From Pyxidicoccus sp. MSG2 (lineage in GTDB: Bacteria; Myxococcota; Myxococcia; Myxococcales; Myxococcaceae): a stretch of DNA of 64,000 nt. The notes beneath the pieces were generated by a model. That model was not told where the DNA came from and did not search any database. It saw nothing but the letters and a program-made list of their open reading frames with translations. The stretch lies in NCBI RefSeq assembly GCF_026626705.1, contig NZ_JAPNKC010000001.1, positions 12,835,001 to 12,899,000 of the forward strand, read 5' to 3'. Shown here piece after piece: positions 43,546 through 55,620 of this stretch. How positions within the stretch are numbered: the stretch's first letter is position 1; every line of letters begins with the position of its first letter. The position numbers and the translations under genes are program-made.

Positions 43546-43559
43546 GGAAGCTCGGGACC

Positions 43560-44693
43560 TTATGTCGTGCCCTGGGCTGGGGCGGACTCGCCCTGGTTGG
43601 CGAGCTGGCCGCAGGCGCCGGCGATGTCCCGACCCCGGTTCCTGCGAATGTAGGCGCCGATGTGCCCATCGGCCAGGATGGCGCGGAACTGCTCGGCCCG
43701 CTCCTCGCCGGTGGTGTGGAACCCCAGGCCGGGGTTCTCGTTGTACGGAATCAGGTTCACCTTCACCGGAATGCCCTTGAGCAGCTCGATGAGCCGGTGG
43801 GCGTCCTCGTCGGCGTCGTTGAAGCCCTTGATGAGCACGTACTCGAAGGTGATGCGGCGGCCCTGACGCAGGGGGAACTTGCGGCACGCGTCCAGCAGCG
43901 CCGCGATGTTCCACTTGCGGTTGACGGGCATCGTCTTGCTGCGCTGCTCGTCGGTGCTGGCGTTGAGGGAGATGGCCAGCTTGACGTCCGTCTCCTGGCC
44001 GAAGCGCTCGATCATGGGCACCAGCCCCACCGTGGAGACGGTGATGTGCCGGTGGCTGAAGTTCGGCCCGTCCTGCGACTGGAGGATGGAGAGCGCCGTC
44101 TTGAGGTTCTCGAAGTTGTGCAGGGGCTCGCCCATGCCCATGAACACCAGGTTGCTGAGCGGGCGGAGCGTCTCCAGGCCCTCGTTCTTGCGGACCTCGC
44201 GATTGACGGCGTGCACCTGGGCCACGATTTCGCCCGGGGTGAGGTTGCGCTTGAGCCCCATGGTGCCCGTCATGCAGAAGCCGCAGGCCATGGCGCAGCC
44301 CACCTGGGTGGACACGCACAGCGTCTTGCGGTCCTCGGCGGGCATGTAGACGGACTCGATGAAGCGGCCGTCCCGCGTCTTCCACCGGTACTTGATGGTG
44401 CCGTCGGTGCTGCGCAGCTCCGCGTCCATCACCAGCGGGACGATTTCCGCCCGCGCCTTGAGCTTCTCGCGCAGGGCCTTGGACAGGTCCGTCATCTCGT
44501 CGAACGAGGTGACGCCGCGCTGGTGCAGCCAGCGGTAGAGCTGGGGGGCGCGGAACGCACGCTCGCCCAGCGTCTCGGTGACGAAGCGGGTGAGCCCCTC
44601 GAGCGACAGGCTGGCCACGTCCACCAGCTTCGCGGGCGCGGGCGCCGGAAGCGGCTCGGTGACAGGCAGGGTGTTGGCGGAGGTCTCTGACAT
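43560..44693 (-). CDS. rlmN: dual-specificity RNA methyltransferase RlmN
   Basis: A 377-residue radical-SAM enzyme. The cluster motif CAMACGFC (CxxxCxxC) is present, preceded by the conserved CVSTQVGC and followed by FMGMGEPLHNFEN and ISLNASTDEQRSKTMPVNRKW; catalytic cysteines lie in QVGC and GACGQL. It makes 2-methyladenosine at A2503 of 23S rRNA and A37 of some tRNAs. ATG 44693 is the natural start; codons upstream to 45095 overlap ndk in another frame and are not coding. It lies between ndk and rpsP. Confidence 0.95.
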   Translation of the reverse strand: MSETSANTLPVTEPLPAPAPAKLVDVASLSLEGLTRFVTETLGERAFRAPQLYRWLHQRGVTSFDEMTDLSKALREKLKARAEIVPLVMDAELRSTDGTIKYRWKTRDGRFIESVYMPAEDRKTLCVSTQVGCAMACGFCMTGTMGLKRNLTPGEIVAQVHAVNREVRKNEGLETLRPLSNLVFMGMGEPLHNFENLKTALSILQSQDGPNFSHRHITVSTVGLVPMIERFGQETDVKLAISLNASTDEQRSKTMPVNRKWNIAALLDACRKFPLRQGRRITFEYVLIKGFNDADEDAHRLIELLKGIPVKVNLIPYNENPGLGFHTTGEERAEQFRAILADGHIGAYIRRNRGRDIAGACGQLANQGESAPAQGTT

Positions 44694-44866
44694 CGTCGTT
44701 GGGCTGTAAACGGTGGGCCGGAGGGCGTCCCTTCCCACACCTGGGCCCGGCAAGTCAAAGGAGCGCACGCTCTCCTCCTCGCCTGCTGGACGCTTCCAAC
44801 CCGTCTCCTGGAAGAACAACGGCCCGGGCCCGGGCCTTCGCGGGCGCGGACTCGGGCCGGGAACAG

Positions 44867-44887
44867 CGGCCCCGACAGGCGGGGCCG
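44867..44887 (-). terminator. terminator after ndk
   Basis: CGGCCCCG (44867-44874) pairs with CGGGGCCG (44880-44887) around ACAGG, five bases after the ndk stop codon. A GC-only stem without a T tract. Confidence 0.65.
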
Positions 44888-44892
44888 GCCGG

Positions 44893-45330
44893 CTACTTCT
44901 GGTACGGGTACGGCTGGATCTCCGTCTCCCGGAAGAAGTACGCGATCTCGTTCTTCGCGTTCTCCAGGCTGTCGGAGCCGTGCACCGTGTTCTTGTCGAT
45001 GCTGGTGGCGAAGTCCTTGCGGATGGTGCCGGCGGCGGCCTGGGCCGGGTTGGTGGCGCCCATGATGTCGCGGTTGCCCAGGACGGCGTTCTCACCCTCC
45101 AGCACCATCAGGACGACCGGGCCGGAGATCATGAACTGCACCAGGTCCTTGAAGAAGGGCCGGGCCTTGTGGACCGCGTAGAAGCCCTCGGCCTCCTTCT
45201 GGGAGAGCTGCTGCAGCCGGATGGCGACCGGCTTCAGACCCTTCTCCTCGAAGCGGCTGATGATCTTCCCGATGACGCCCTTCTCCAGACCGTCAGGCTT
45301 GATGATGGACAGCGTGCGCTCGATGGCCAT
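44893..45330 (-). CDS. ndk: nucleoside diphosphate kinase
   Basis: A 145-residue enzyme of the usual length with ERTLSIIKPDGLEKGVIG, the phosphate-binding GPVVLMVLEGENAV and the catalytic histidine in NTVHGSDS. It balances NDP and NTP pools by ping-pong phosphotransfer through that His. It lies 44 bp after sucD; in many bacteria Ndk works with succinyl-CoA synthetase, which can make GTP or ATP, so the link is functional. Confidence 0.97.
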   Translation of the reverse strand: MAIERTLSIIKPDGLEKGVIGKIISRFEEKGLKPVAIRLQQLSQKEAEGFYAVHKARPFFKDLVQFMISGPVVLMVLEGENAVLGNRDIMGATNPAQAAAGTIRKDFATSIDKNTVHGSDSLENAKNEIAYFFRETEIQPYPYQK

Positions 45331-45374
45331 GTGACTGGCTCCTTGTGCTCGTTGGGGTGGGTTGGCGCCTGGCT

Positions 45375-46274
<900 letters not shown>

Positions 46275-46310
46275 GGCGTTCCTTCTGGAAAGTGTTGGCG
46301 GAGGGCCGGA

Positions 46311-47471
<1,161 letters not shown>

Positions 47472-47801
47472 CGAGGCTCCGATTGGGACGAGGGAGACGG
47501 CCTTTAACAAGAGGCGTCAGCGCGGGGCCCTCATTGCGCAGAAACCGACGGATGGCAAGGCCGTTTGCCCCCGGCGGAACCGCGCCGTGTGGCCCCATGC
47601 ACACGAGATAACCAGGATTGTCCGCCAGGATGAGCCCGGCTTCACGGCCGCGGGGTGTCCAGGGAGGCGCAAGGCAGGGGTGACACGGACGACACCTGCC
47701 CTGGAGGGCACGCGGAGGCCGGTATGGAACAGTCCCCCGGACGTTCGGATGGAACGACCGGGCGTTCGTCCCCTGCCCTGTCCCTCCTGGAGTCCTCGCG
47801 C
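47472..47801. other. divergent control region between sucC and the S41 peptidase gene
   Basis: 330 bp without a gene. I see no strong promoter. An imperfect inverted repeat (GGCAGG 47673-47678 with CCTGCC 47695-47700) lies about 100 bp before the peptidase start. The sucC-proximal side has a TTGTTAAAGG stretch that could be a weak -10. No riboswitch-like structure is recognised. Confidence 0.4.
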
Positions 47802-48890
47802 ATGTCCTTCCGTCCGTGGCGGCTGCTCTGGTTGTACCTCCTCATCGCGCCGACCCTGGCCCTGGCGGACGAGGCGCCGGTGGCGCTGGACGCGAAGGAG
47901 CGGACCCGCGTCGTCGAGGCCGTCATCGCCCAGGTCCGGGCGCGCCACTACTCGGCGGAGAAGGCGGCCCTGGCGGAACGGATGCTGCGCTCCCGGCTGA
48001 AGCGCGGCGACTACGACGCCATCACCGAGCCCCGGGAGCTGGCCCACGTGCTCACCGAGCACCTGGTGAAGGACGGTCAGGACGCGCACTTCGTCGTCAT
48101 CTACAGCCCGCGGCCCGTGCCGCGAAACCTGCCCCTGCCGTGGGAGCCCGCGCCGCCCGAGGCGGAGAAGTTCCGCGCCGAGCGCGAGGAGCTCCGGCGG
48201 CGGATGGCCCTTCGCGAGGCGTATGGCATCGGCCGCGTGGAGCGGTTGGACGGCAACGTGGGCTACCTGCGCCTGACGAGCTTCCCCGAGCCGAAGTACG
48301 CCGGAGAAGCCGCCGCCGCTGCCATGCGGCTCCTGTCCGCCACGGACGCGCTCATCATCGACCTGCGCGGCAATGGCGGCGGAGACAACGAGTTGGTGGC
48401 GCTGTACCTGGGCTGGCTGCTGCCGGAGCGCACGCACGTGCTCGACACACTGTGGAAGGGCCGGCCGAAGGAGCAGCTCCACACGCCCGCGTCCCCCGTG
48501 GCGGGCCGGTACGGCGACAAGGAGGTCTACATTCTCACGGACGGGGACACGTTCTCCGCGGCGGAGACGCTCGCGTATGACCTCCAGGCGCGCAAGCGGG
48601 CGCGGGTGGTGGGCGAGACGACGCATGGAGGCGCCAACCCGGGCGTGGCCCTGCCCGTCGACGACCACTTCGTCGTGGGCGTGCCCATGGGACAGACAGT
48701 GCATGCCCTGACGAAGACGAACTGGGAGGGCGTGGGCGTGAAGCCCGACCTGCCGGTGCCAGCGGCGGACGCGCTGCGCACCGCGCATGTGGCCGCGCTC
48801 ACCGCGCTGGCGAAACGCGCGGACGACCCGGCGCAGGCGGAGGAAATCAGTGAGGCGTTGGGAGCGCTAGGCTCCGCCACGAAGCCGTAG
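47802..48890 (+). CDS. S41-family serine peptidase, exported
   Basis: A 362-residue protein with a signal peptide (LLWLYLLIAPTLALADE). After a helical N-terminal part it has the S41 core: NVGYLRLTSF, LIIDLRGNGGGDNELV, the nucleophile Ser in GDTFSAAETLAYDLQ, and VGETTHGGANPG. No PDZ domain is apparent, so it is closer to the IRBP/tricorn-like branch than to CtpA. GGAG ten bases before ATG 47802 supports the start. It stands alone, reversed within the TCA gene block. Confidence 0.88.
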   Translation: MSFRPWRLLWLYLLIAPTLALADEAPVALDAKERTRVVEAVIAQVRARHYSAEKAALAERMLRSRLKRGDYDAITEPRELAHVLTEHLVKDGQDAHFVVIYSPRPVPRNLPLPWEPAPPEAEKFRAEREELRRRMALREAYGIGRVERLDGNVGYLRLTSFPEPKYAGEAAAAAMRLLSATDALIIDLRGNGGGDNELVALYLGWLLPERTHVLDTLWKGRPKEQLHTPASPVAGRYGDKEVYILTDGDTFSAAETLAYDLQARKRARVVGETTHGGANPGVALPVDDHFVVGVPMGQTVHALTKTNWEGVGVKPDLPVPAADALRTAHVAALTALAKRADDPAQAEEISEALGALGSATKP

Positions 48891-49040
48891 GTGCCTTCCT
48901 GTCCCGAGGGCACGCGGCTTCGCTCCACCGAGTGCGAACACGACAGCGCCCCAGCCGCCCCTTCATTCCGGCCCGGCGCGCCTTCTTCCCCCGCACCGCT
49001 CGTCACCAGGCTTCAGAGGGCATCCACTCCAGAAACGGCG

Positions 49041-49082
49041 GCGGCCCCGCCCGGCGTCCTGGGGACGCCAGCACGGGGCCGC
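49041..49082. terminator. two-tier hairpin between S41 peptidase gene and sdhB
   Basis: The outer stem GCGGCCCCG (49041-49049) / CGGGGCCGC (49074-49082) encloses an inner stem GGCGTCC (49053-49059) / GGACGCC (49063-49069). Placed in a 226-bp convergent gap, it probably ends both transcripts. The layout copies that at 20480-20514. Confidence 0.75.
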
Positions 49083-49116
49083 TTCGCTACGAGAAGAACG
49101 GAAGGTGGCGGGCGGA

Positions 49117-49923
49117 CTACCCCGGACCGCTGTGGCTCTTCTGCTCCTCTTCCTGGAAGAAGATGTCCTTGATCATCAGCTTCGTCACCTCGCGGTTCAT
49201 CATCGCGATGGACGTCGTGAGGGGAATCTCCTTCGGGCAGACCTTCACGCAGTTCTGCGCCTTGCCACAGTCCTGGATGCCACCCGGGCCCATCAGGGAC
49301 CGGACGCGCTCCTCGGACTGCATCTTGCCCGTCGGGTTCATGTTGAACAGGCGGGCCTGGCTGATGGCCGCGGCACCGACGAAGTCGTTGCCCTGCGTCA
49401 CCTGGGGGCACGCCTCCAGGCAGCTGCCACAGGTGATGCACGTGGACAGCACGTACATGACCGACTGGTCCTTCGGCGACTGGCGCGGGCCCGGCCCCAG
49501 GTTGTGGGTGCCGTCGACCGGAATCCAGCCCTTCACCCGCTTGAGCGCGTCGAACATGCGCTCGCGGTCCACGGTGAGGTCGCGGACCACGGGGAACTTG
49601 CTCATCGGCTCGAGCGTGATCGGCTGCTCCAACTTGTCGATGAGCGCCGAGCAGGCCATGCGCACCCGGCCGTTGATGTTCATCGCGCAGCTGCCGCAGA
49701 CCTCCTCGAGGCACGCGGCGTCCCAGATCACCGGGGCAACCTTCTTGCCCTCCACGGTGACGGGGTTGCGCTGGATCTCCATCAGGCACGAGATGACGTT
49801 GGCGCCCTTGGTGTACGGGACCTTGAACTCGTCGAAGTGACCCGGCTTGTTCGGGTCATCCTGCCGCCAGATGCGGAAGGTGACGGTCCTGGTGGTGACG
49901 GCGGTTGCCTGTGCAGTGTCCAT
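49117..49923 (-). CDS. sdhB: succinate dehydrogenase/fumarate reductase iron-sulfur subunit
   Basis: A 268-residue protein. The plant-type ferredoxin domain binds [2Fe-2S] with CGSCAMNINGRVRMAC and an upstream Cys in WDAACLEEV. The C-terminal domain has CITCGSCLEACPQV and CGKAQNCVKVCP for the [4Fe-4S] and [3Fe-4S] clusters. It passes electrons from SdhA flavin to quinone. ATG 49923 (MDTAQ) is used, with GAAGG upstream. It lies 81 bp after sdhA, with no cytochrome b gene next to either. Confidence 0.95.
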   Translation of the reverse strand: MDTAQATAVTTRTVTFRIWRQDDPNKPGHFDEFKVPYTKGANVISCLMEIQRNPVTVEGKKVAPVIWDAACLEEVCGSCAMNINGRVRMACSALIDKLEQPITLEPMSKFPVVRDLTVDRERMFDALKRVKGWIPVDGTHNLGPGPRQSPKDQSVMYVLSTCITCGSCLEACPQVTQGNDFVGAAAISQARLFNMNPTGKMQSEERVRSLMGPGGIQDCGKAQNCVKVCPKEIPLTTSIAMMNREVTKLMIKDIFFQEEEQKSHSGPG

Positions 49924-50004
49924 GTCGCTCGACCCTTCACTTCCCAATCAGTTGCGGCGACCCGCCCTGCTGGCGCGGGCCCACCAGAAGATGAGTACCC
50001 CTGC

Positions 50005-51885
50005 TCAGGCGTACCAGCGGGGCTCGGGATCCAGGACCGGCGTGGGAATCTCCTCGTAGGAGATCTGCGGGCCCTGCTCGCTGTGCTTCGCGATGGTCGT
50101 CTTCGCCCACTTCTCGTGACGCTTCTGCCACAGCGCCATCCACTCGGGGTCCTTGGTCGGATCCTTCACCTTCGGCTCCGGCAGCGAGAACTCGGGCTTG
50201 TAGTGCGCGCCGCGGCTCTCGTCGCGCAGCAGCGCGCTGGTGGCGATGACCTCGCCCAGCTCCAGCATGTTCCACAGCTGGTTGGTGTACGACAGCGCGC
50301 GGTTGGCCACGTTGCCCGTGTCCAGCACGTTGACGTTGTTCCAGCGCGACTTGAGCTCGCGGATCTTCTCCACCGTCTTCTTCAGCCGGTCGTTGTACCG
50401 GACGACGGTGCAGTTCTCCGTCATGATGTCGCCCAGCTCGCGCGCCAGCCCGTACGGGTTCTCCGCGCCGTTCATCTTCTTGATGGTGGCGAACCGGTCC
50501 TCCCAGTAGCTCTTCGCGCTCTGGAAGTACTTCTCCGGCATGGCCGCCGCGCTGGTGGCGTTGCTCTTCGCGAAGGCCGCCATCGCCGGGCCGCCGATCA
50601 TGCCCGAGTAGATGCAGGACAGCAGCGAGTTGGCGCCCAGGCGGTTCGCGCCGTGGAACGCGTAGTCCGCCTCACCCGTGGCGTACAGGCCGGGGATGTT
50701 GGTGGACTGGTTGACGGGGCTGCCCTCGGCGGGCGTCTGGGTGCGCGGGTCCGCCTCGAACTTCACGTAGAGGCCGCCCATGGAGTAGTGCATGCCCGGG
50801 AAGATGACCATCGGCGTGACGCGCGGGTCGTCTCCCACGAACTTCTCGTAGATCTCCATGACGCCCTTGATCTTGGCGTCCAGCGTCTTGGCCGGGATGT
50901 GCGTGACGTCCAGGTACACGCCGTCCTTGCCGCCGATGCCCATGCCCATGTCGCGGCAGACCATGAAGATCTCGCGCGTGGCCACGTCGCGGGGCACCAG
51001 GTTCTTGTACTTGGGGTACTTCTCTTCCAGGAAGTAGAAGCGCTCGCTCTCCGGGATGTCCCGGGGGTTGCGCGTGTCGCCCTTCTTCTTCGGCACCCAG
51101 ACGCGGCCGCCCTCACCACGGACGGACTCGCTCATCAGGCGCAGCTTGTCCTCACCCGGGATGGAGGTGGGGTGCACCTGGATGAACTCGCCGTTGGCGT
51201 AGATGGCGCCCTCCATGAAGGCGCGGCCGGCGGCGGTGCCGGTGTTGATGATGGAGTTGGTGGAGCGCCCGACGACGATGCCCGGACCACCGGTGGCGAG
51301 GCACACGGCCTCCGCCGGGAAGGTGCGGATCTCCATGGTCCGCAGGTCCACCGCGACGCTGCCGATGACGCGCCCGCCCTCGTCCTTCACCGTGCCGAGC
51401 CACTCCCAGTACTCGTACTTGGTGACCTTGCCCTCGGACTCGTAGCGGCGCACCTGCTCGTCCAGCGCGTAGAGCAGCTGCTGGCCGGTGGTGGCGCCCG
51501 CGAAGGCGGTGCGGTGGTGGAGCGTGCCGCCGAAGCGGCGGAAGTCCAGCAGACCTTCGGGGGTGCGGTTGAACGTCACGCCCATGCGGTCCAGCAGGTA
51601 GATGATGCCCGGGGCCGCGTGGCACATGCCCTTCACGGACGTCTGCTCCGCGAGGAAGTCGCCGCCGCGCAGCGTGTCCTTCACGTGGATGTCCGGGTGG
51701 TCGCCCTCTCCCTTGGTGTTCACCGCGCCGTTGATGCCACCCTGGGCGCACACCGAGTGGGAACGTTTGACCGGGACGAGCGAGAGCACATCCACCTGGT
51801 GACCCGCCTCCGCGAGCTTGATCGTCGTCATCAGCCCGGCGAGACCGCCGCCCACCACCGTGAACCGCGCTGCTGCTGCCATCAT
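50005..51885 (-). CDS. sdhA: succinate dehydrogenase/fumarate reductase flavoprotein subunit
   Basis: A 626-residue protein of the longer Bacillus/epsilon-type. FAD-binding VVGGGLAGLMTTIKLAEAG is at the N-terminus, HSVCAQGGING contains the His that holds covalent FAD, and the substrate site includes the Arg/His residues near MHYSMGGLYVKFEADPRT and GANRLGANSLLSC. Two adjacent ATG codons (51885 and 51882) follow AGGAG; the second has better spacing. It oxidises succinate to fumarate. Enzymes of this type need a diheme cytochrome b subunit, which is not encoded nearby. Confidence 0.95.
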   Translation of the reverse strand: MMAAAARFTVVGGGLAGLMTTIKLAEAGHQVDVLSLVPVKRSHSVCAQGGINGAVNTKGEGDHPDIHVKDTLRGGDFLAEQTSVKGMCHAAPGIIYLLDRMGVTFNRTPEGLLDFRRFGGTLHHRTAFAGATTGQQLLYALDEQVRRYESEGKVTKYEYWEWLGTVKDEGGRVIGSVAVDLRTMEIRTFPAEAVCLATGGPGIVVGRSTNSIINTGTAAGRAFMEGAIYANGEFIQVHPTSIPGEDKLRLMSESVRGEGGRVWVPKKKGDTRNPRDIPESERFYFLEEKYPKYKNLVPRDVATREIFMVCRDMGMGIGGKDGVYLDVTHIPAKTLDAKIKGVMEIYEKFVGDDPRVTPMVIFPGMHYSMGGLYVKFEADPRTQTPAEGSPVNQSTNIPGLYATGEADYAFHGANRLGANSLLSCIYSGMIGGPAMAAFAKSNATSAAAMPEKYFQSAKSYWEDRFATIKKMNGAENPYGLARELGDIMTENCTVVRYNDRLKKTVEKIRELKSRWNNVNVLDTGNVANRALSYTNQLWNMLELGEVIATSALLRDESRGAHYKPEFSLPEPKVKDPTKDPEWMALWQKRHEKWAKTTIAKHSEQGPQISYEEIPTPVLDPEPRWYA

Positions 51886-52060
51886 CGTCTCCTTGACTGC
51901 CGGGTGCCCGACGCTGCCGTCGTGAGCCGACTCGCCATGTGGCGCGCCAGGGCCCGGACATCCCGTGCGAGAGCTACAGGCTAGATAACTTGATGAAACT
52001 CCGCCGCAATGAAGGCGCCGGCCAGGATAAGGCCGCGTCATCCACGGCATCAGGCACAGG

Positions 52061-52084
52061 GCCCGCCGGAGACTCCCGGCGGGC
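52061..52084 (-). terminator. terminator after mdh
   Basis: GCCCGCCGG (52061-52069) pairs perfectly with CCGGCGGGC (52076-52084), 20 bases after the mdh stop. It implies that sdhAB, which begins 176 bp further on, has its own promoter. Confidence 0.7.
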
Positions 52085-52103
52085 CGCAGGTGCCCGGAAC
52101 GGA

Positions 52104-53048
52104 CTACAGCTTGACCGAGTCCACCGTCTTCTTCACCGACTGGAAGGACTTCTCCAGCGCGGCCTTCTCCTCACCGTCGAGCTCCACGGTGATGACCTTC
52201 TCCACGCCGCCCGCGCCGATCTGCACCGGGGCGCCGAAGAAGTAGCCGCTGATGCCGTACTGGCCCTCCAGCAGGGCCGCGGCCGGCAGCACGCGCTTGC
52301 GGTCGAAGAGGTAGCTCTCCGCCATGGCGATGGAGGACGCGGCGGGAGCGAAGTAGGCGCTGCCCGTCTTGTACAGGGCCACCAGCTCCGCGCCGCCCTC
52401 GCGGGTGCGCTTGATGATGGCGTCCAGCTTGTCCTTGGCGATCAGCTGCGTCAGGGGCACGCCGCCCACGGTGCTGTGGCGAACCAGGGGCACCATGTCG
52501 TCACCGTGGCCGCCGAGCACCAGCGCCTCCACGTCACGGATGGAGCAGCCCAGCTCCTCGGCCACGAAGCACTTGAAGCGGCTGGTGTCCAGCACGCCCG
52601 CCATGCCCGCCACCATGTGCTTGGGCAACTCGGCGATCTTGTGGAGCGCGAACACCATCGCGTCCAGCGGGTTGGCCACGTTGATGACGAAGGCGTTGGG
52701 GGCGTGCTGCTTGATGTTGGCCGCCACGTCCTTCATGATCTTCAGGTTGATGTCGAGCAGGTCCTCGCGGGACATGCCCGGCTTCCGCGGCACGCCGGCG
52801 GTGATGATGATGACGTCCGAGCCGGCGACGTCCTTCCAGTCCGTGGTGCCGGTGACGCGGCAGGAATAGCCGTCCACCGCGGACAGCTGGTTGATGTCCA
52901 GCGCCTTGCCCTTGACCATGCCCTCGGCGGCCGGGATGTCGTAGAGCATCACGTCGCCGAGCTGCTTCTGCACGGCGAGCAGCGCCAGGTTGCCACCAAT
53001 CTGGCCGCCGCCGATGAGGCCGATCTTCTTCTTGCGATTCTGAGCCAT
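52104..53048 (-). CDS. mdh: malate dehydrogenase (LDH-like type)
   Basis: A 314-residue enzyme with the NAD-binding KIGLIGGGQIGGNLALLA, the substrate-specificity loop AGVPRKPGMSREDLL (Arg after the proline marks malate rather than lactate use) and the catalytic His in LGGHGDDMVPL. It oxidises malate to oxaloacetate. It lies 34 bp after icd and is probably co-transcribed with it. Confidence 0.97.
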   Translation of the reverse strand: MAQNRKKKIGLIGGGQIGGNLALLAVQKQLGDVMLYDIPAAEGMVKGKALDINQLSAVDGYSCRVTGTTDWKDVAGSDVIIITAGVPRKPGMSREDLLDINLKIMKDVAANIKQHAPNAFVINVANPLDAMVFALHKIAELPKHMVAGMAGVLDTSRFKCFVAEELGCSIRDVEALVLGGHGDDMVPLVRHSTVGGVPLTQLIAKDKLDAIIKRTREGGAELVALYKTGSAYFAPAASSIAMAESYLFDRKRVLPAAALLEGQYGISGYFFGAPVQIGAGGVEKVITVELDGEEKAALEKSFQSVKKTVDSVKL

Positions 53049-53082
53049 GGATTCGTCCTCTCTCAGGTCCCCGGAAGGGGGA

Positions 53083-54381
<1,299 letters not shown>

Positions 54382-54425
54382 GGGCGTACTCCTGGAAGGT
54401 GTGGCCGTGTAAGAAGAGGCGCGGG

Positions 54426-54454
54426 ATAGTCGAAAACCCGCCCCCTCCCGTCAA
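54426..54454 (-). promoter_or_regulatory. candidate promoter of icd
   Basis: On the minus strand TTGACG (54454-54449) is 17 bases before GACTAT (54431-54426), a weak -10. The start would lie near 54419, 38 bases ahead of the icd start codon. Confidence 0.45.
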
Positions 54455-54700
54455 GGAGTTTGGCCGACCGCCCAGGTTGCAGGACTTATCGGAGCCAGCG
54501 GCGCGGCGCGGACGTCCGCCATGCGCGTGCCAGGGTGCAGGCCCTATACGGCAGTGAACGGAGGCGCGATGCGGTGCGAGGACCAGCTCCAGGCGCGGCA
54601 GTCCTTCCAGCGTGCCGCTGCCACGCGCAGCAGCCGTGGGTGCGGCGGGAATGGAGGACCGGCGCGAGCGCAGCAGTCCTCCAGCCCTTCACTTCCACCC

Positions 54701-54717
54701 CCGCGGAATCACCGCGG
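54701..54717 (-). terminator. short hairpin after the ATPase-domain gene
   Basis: CCGCGG (54701-54706) and CCGCGG (54712-54717) form a 6-bp stem around AATCA, 12 bases after the stop codon. Small and without a T tract. Confidence 0.35.
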
Positions 54718-54729
54718 CGGGCCCCGCGA

Positions 54730-55287
54730 CTACCAGCTCGACATGCCGGGCGCGGGCAGCTCCACCGTCACGGTGATGCCGGCGCCACGGGCCACTTCCA
54801 GCGTGCCGCCCACGGATTCCACCAGCTCGCGAGCGCGGGCCAGCCGGCGGTGCAGCGGCCCCACCAGCATGGGCGACAGGAAGACGGCCTGCGCCTCACG
54901 CTCCGAGAGTGAAGCCCCGGGCGCGACCACCTGGAAGCGCGGGCCCACGTCCCCGAAGTCGTCCGGAGCGTCCACCGCCAGCCGGACACCCTGCCCGTTC
55001 GCCGCGTCCGCGGCGTGGGCCAACAGGAGCAGCATCACCTGCTGCATGCGCCGGCTGCTGACGCGCGCGGGGACGGCGTCCTCCGGCAGCTCCAGCGCGA
55101 CTTCCACTCCATGGAGGCGGCGCGTGGCGGTCAACAACTCCACCGCGCCGCGAGCCATCTCCGCCACGTCCACCTGGGGACGATCAGGGGAATCCACCAG
55201 TGCGAGCGCGGGGCCGCGCCCCGTTGCGCCCTGCTGGGACTGCTCTCCCGACTGCGCCCCACCCGTCGTGCTCACTGCAGCACTCAT
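54730..55287 (-). CDS. isolated histidine-kinase-type ATPase (HATPase_c) domain protein
   Basis: A 185-residue protein. After a 35-residue disordered head, RLHGVEVALELPEDAVPARVSSRR leads into MQQVMLLLLAHAADAA, the N-box helix, in which the canonical Asn residues are changed. The end, RARELVESVGGTLEVARGAGITVTVELP, is the G2/terminal strand pair of the kinase ATP-binding domain. There is no dimerisation/His-phosphotransfer domain and no sensor or membrane segment. It could be a partner-switching kinase or a pseudo-ATPase that binds a partner. GGTGAGGG precedes ATG 55287. It is divergent from the PilZ-GNAT/HDO operon. Confidence 0.6.
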   Translation of the reverse strand: MSAAVSTTGGAQSGEQSQQGATGRGPALALVDSPDRPQVDVAEMARGAVELLTATRRLHGVEVALELPEDAVPARVSSRRMQQVMLLLLAHAADAANGQGVRLAVDAPDDFGDVGPRFQVVAPGASLSEREAQAVFLSPMLVGPLHRRLARARELVESVGGTLEVARGAGITVTVELPAPGMSSW

Positions 55288-55403
55288 CCCTCACCTCTCC
55301 CGCTGGCCGACTGGAGCTACTCTAACGAGGGGGTCTGACGATCTCCATTTCACTACGAGAAAGTACGCACAGCGTGCCCGACTTGTGACATTACAGTTGC
55401 GCG

Positions 55404-55424
55404 ACAACATCGCCGTGATGTTGT
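55404..55424. promoter_or_regulatory. palindrome between the divergent genes
   Basis: ACAACATC (55404-55411) and GATGTTGT (55417-55424) are perfect inverted repeats around GCCGT, about 120-130 bp from each gene. It is a likely protein-binding site; the protein is unknown. Confidence 0.5.
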
Positions 55425-55499
55425 TCACTCCCGCGCATCGCAATTCTTCGTACTCTGACAAAGCACCTGTCATCCCCGACCCCAGGCCCTACATTCCCG

Positions 55500-55523
55500 C
55501 CAGCCAGAAAACAGCGTGGCTGG
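55500..55523. promoter_or_regulatory. inverted repeat just upstream of the -35 box
   Basis: CCAGCCA (55500-55506) and TGGCTGG (55517-55523) are perfect inverted repeats with a 10-base spacer, ending 11 bases before the -35 box. This is the usual place for an activator. Confidence 0.45.
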
Positions 55524-55534
55524 ATAAATTCGGT

Positions 55535-55562
55535 TTGACTGTTCCTTCTGAATCCGTATGAT
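55535..55562 (+). promoter_or_regulatory. strong promoter of the PilZ-GNAT/HDO operon
   Basis: TTGACT (55535-55540) and TATGAT (55557-55562), spacer 16, each one base from consensus. The first in-frame ATG (55558) lies inside the -10 box and so cannot be the start codon. Confidence 0.75.
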
Positions 55563-55620
55563 GCGGACCTATAGCGATTCGCCGCCCACCGCAGAACCGC
55601 TGGAGCAGGGAGGGACTGTT

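Larger units (their letters stand above)
54382..54729. other. intergenic region upstream of icd
   Basis: 348 bp with the icd promoter at its left end and the terminator of the ATPase-domain gene at its right end (54701-54717). The middle (about 54460-54690) has no coding bias on either strand and no structure I can support. Confidence 0.5.
55288..55620. other. divergent control region of the PilZ-GNAT/HDO locus
   Basis: 333 bp, AT-richer than its surroundings. It holds the promoter at 55535-55562 and two inverted repeats (55404-55424 and 55500-55523). No gene is supported inside it. Confidence 0.6.

Noticed and set aside
51886..52103. Space examined for an sdhC gene
   Set aside because: Only 218 bp, with no coding bias, partly filled by the mdh terminator and the sdhA leader.
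55558..55560. ATG as the start of the PilZ-GNAT protein
   Set aside because: It lies inside the -10 box of the promoter at 55535-55562 and has no ribosome-binding site, whereas GTG 55621 has GGGAGGG in front.
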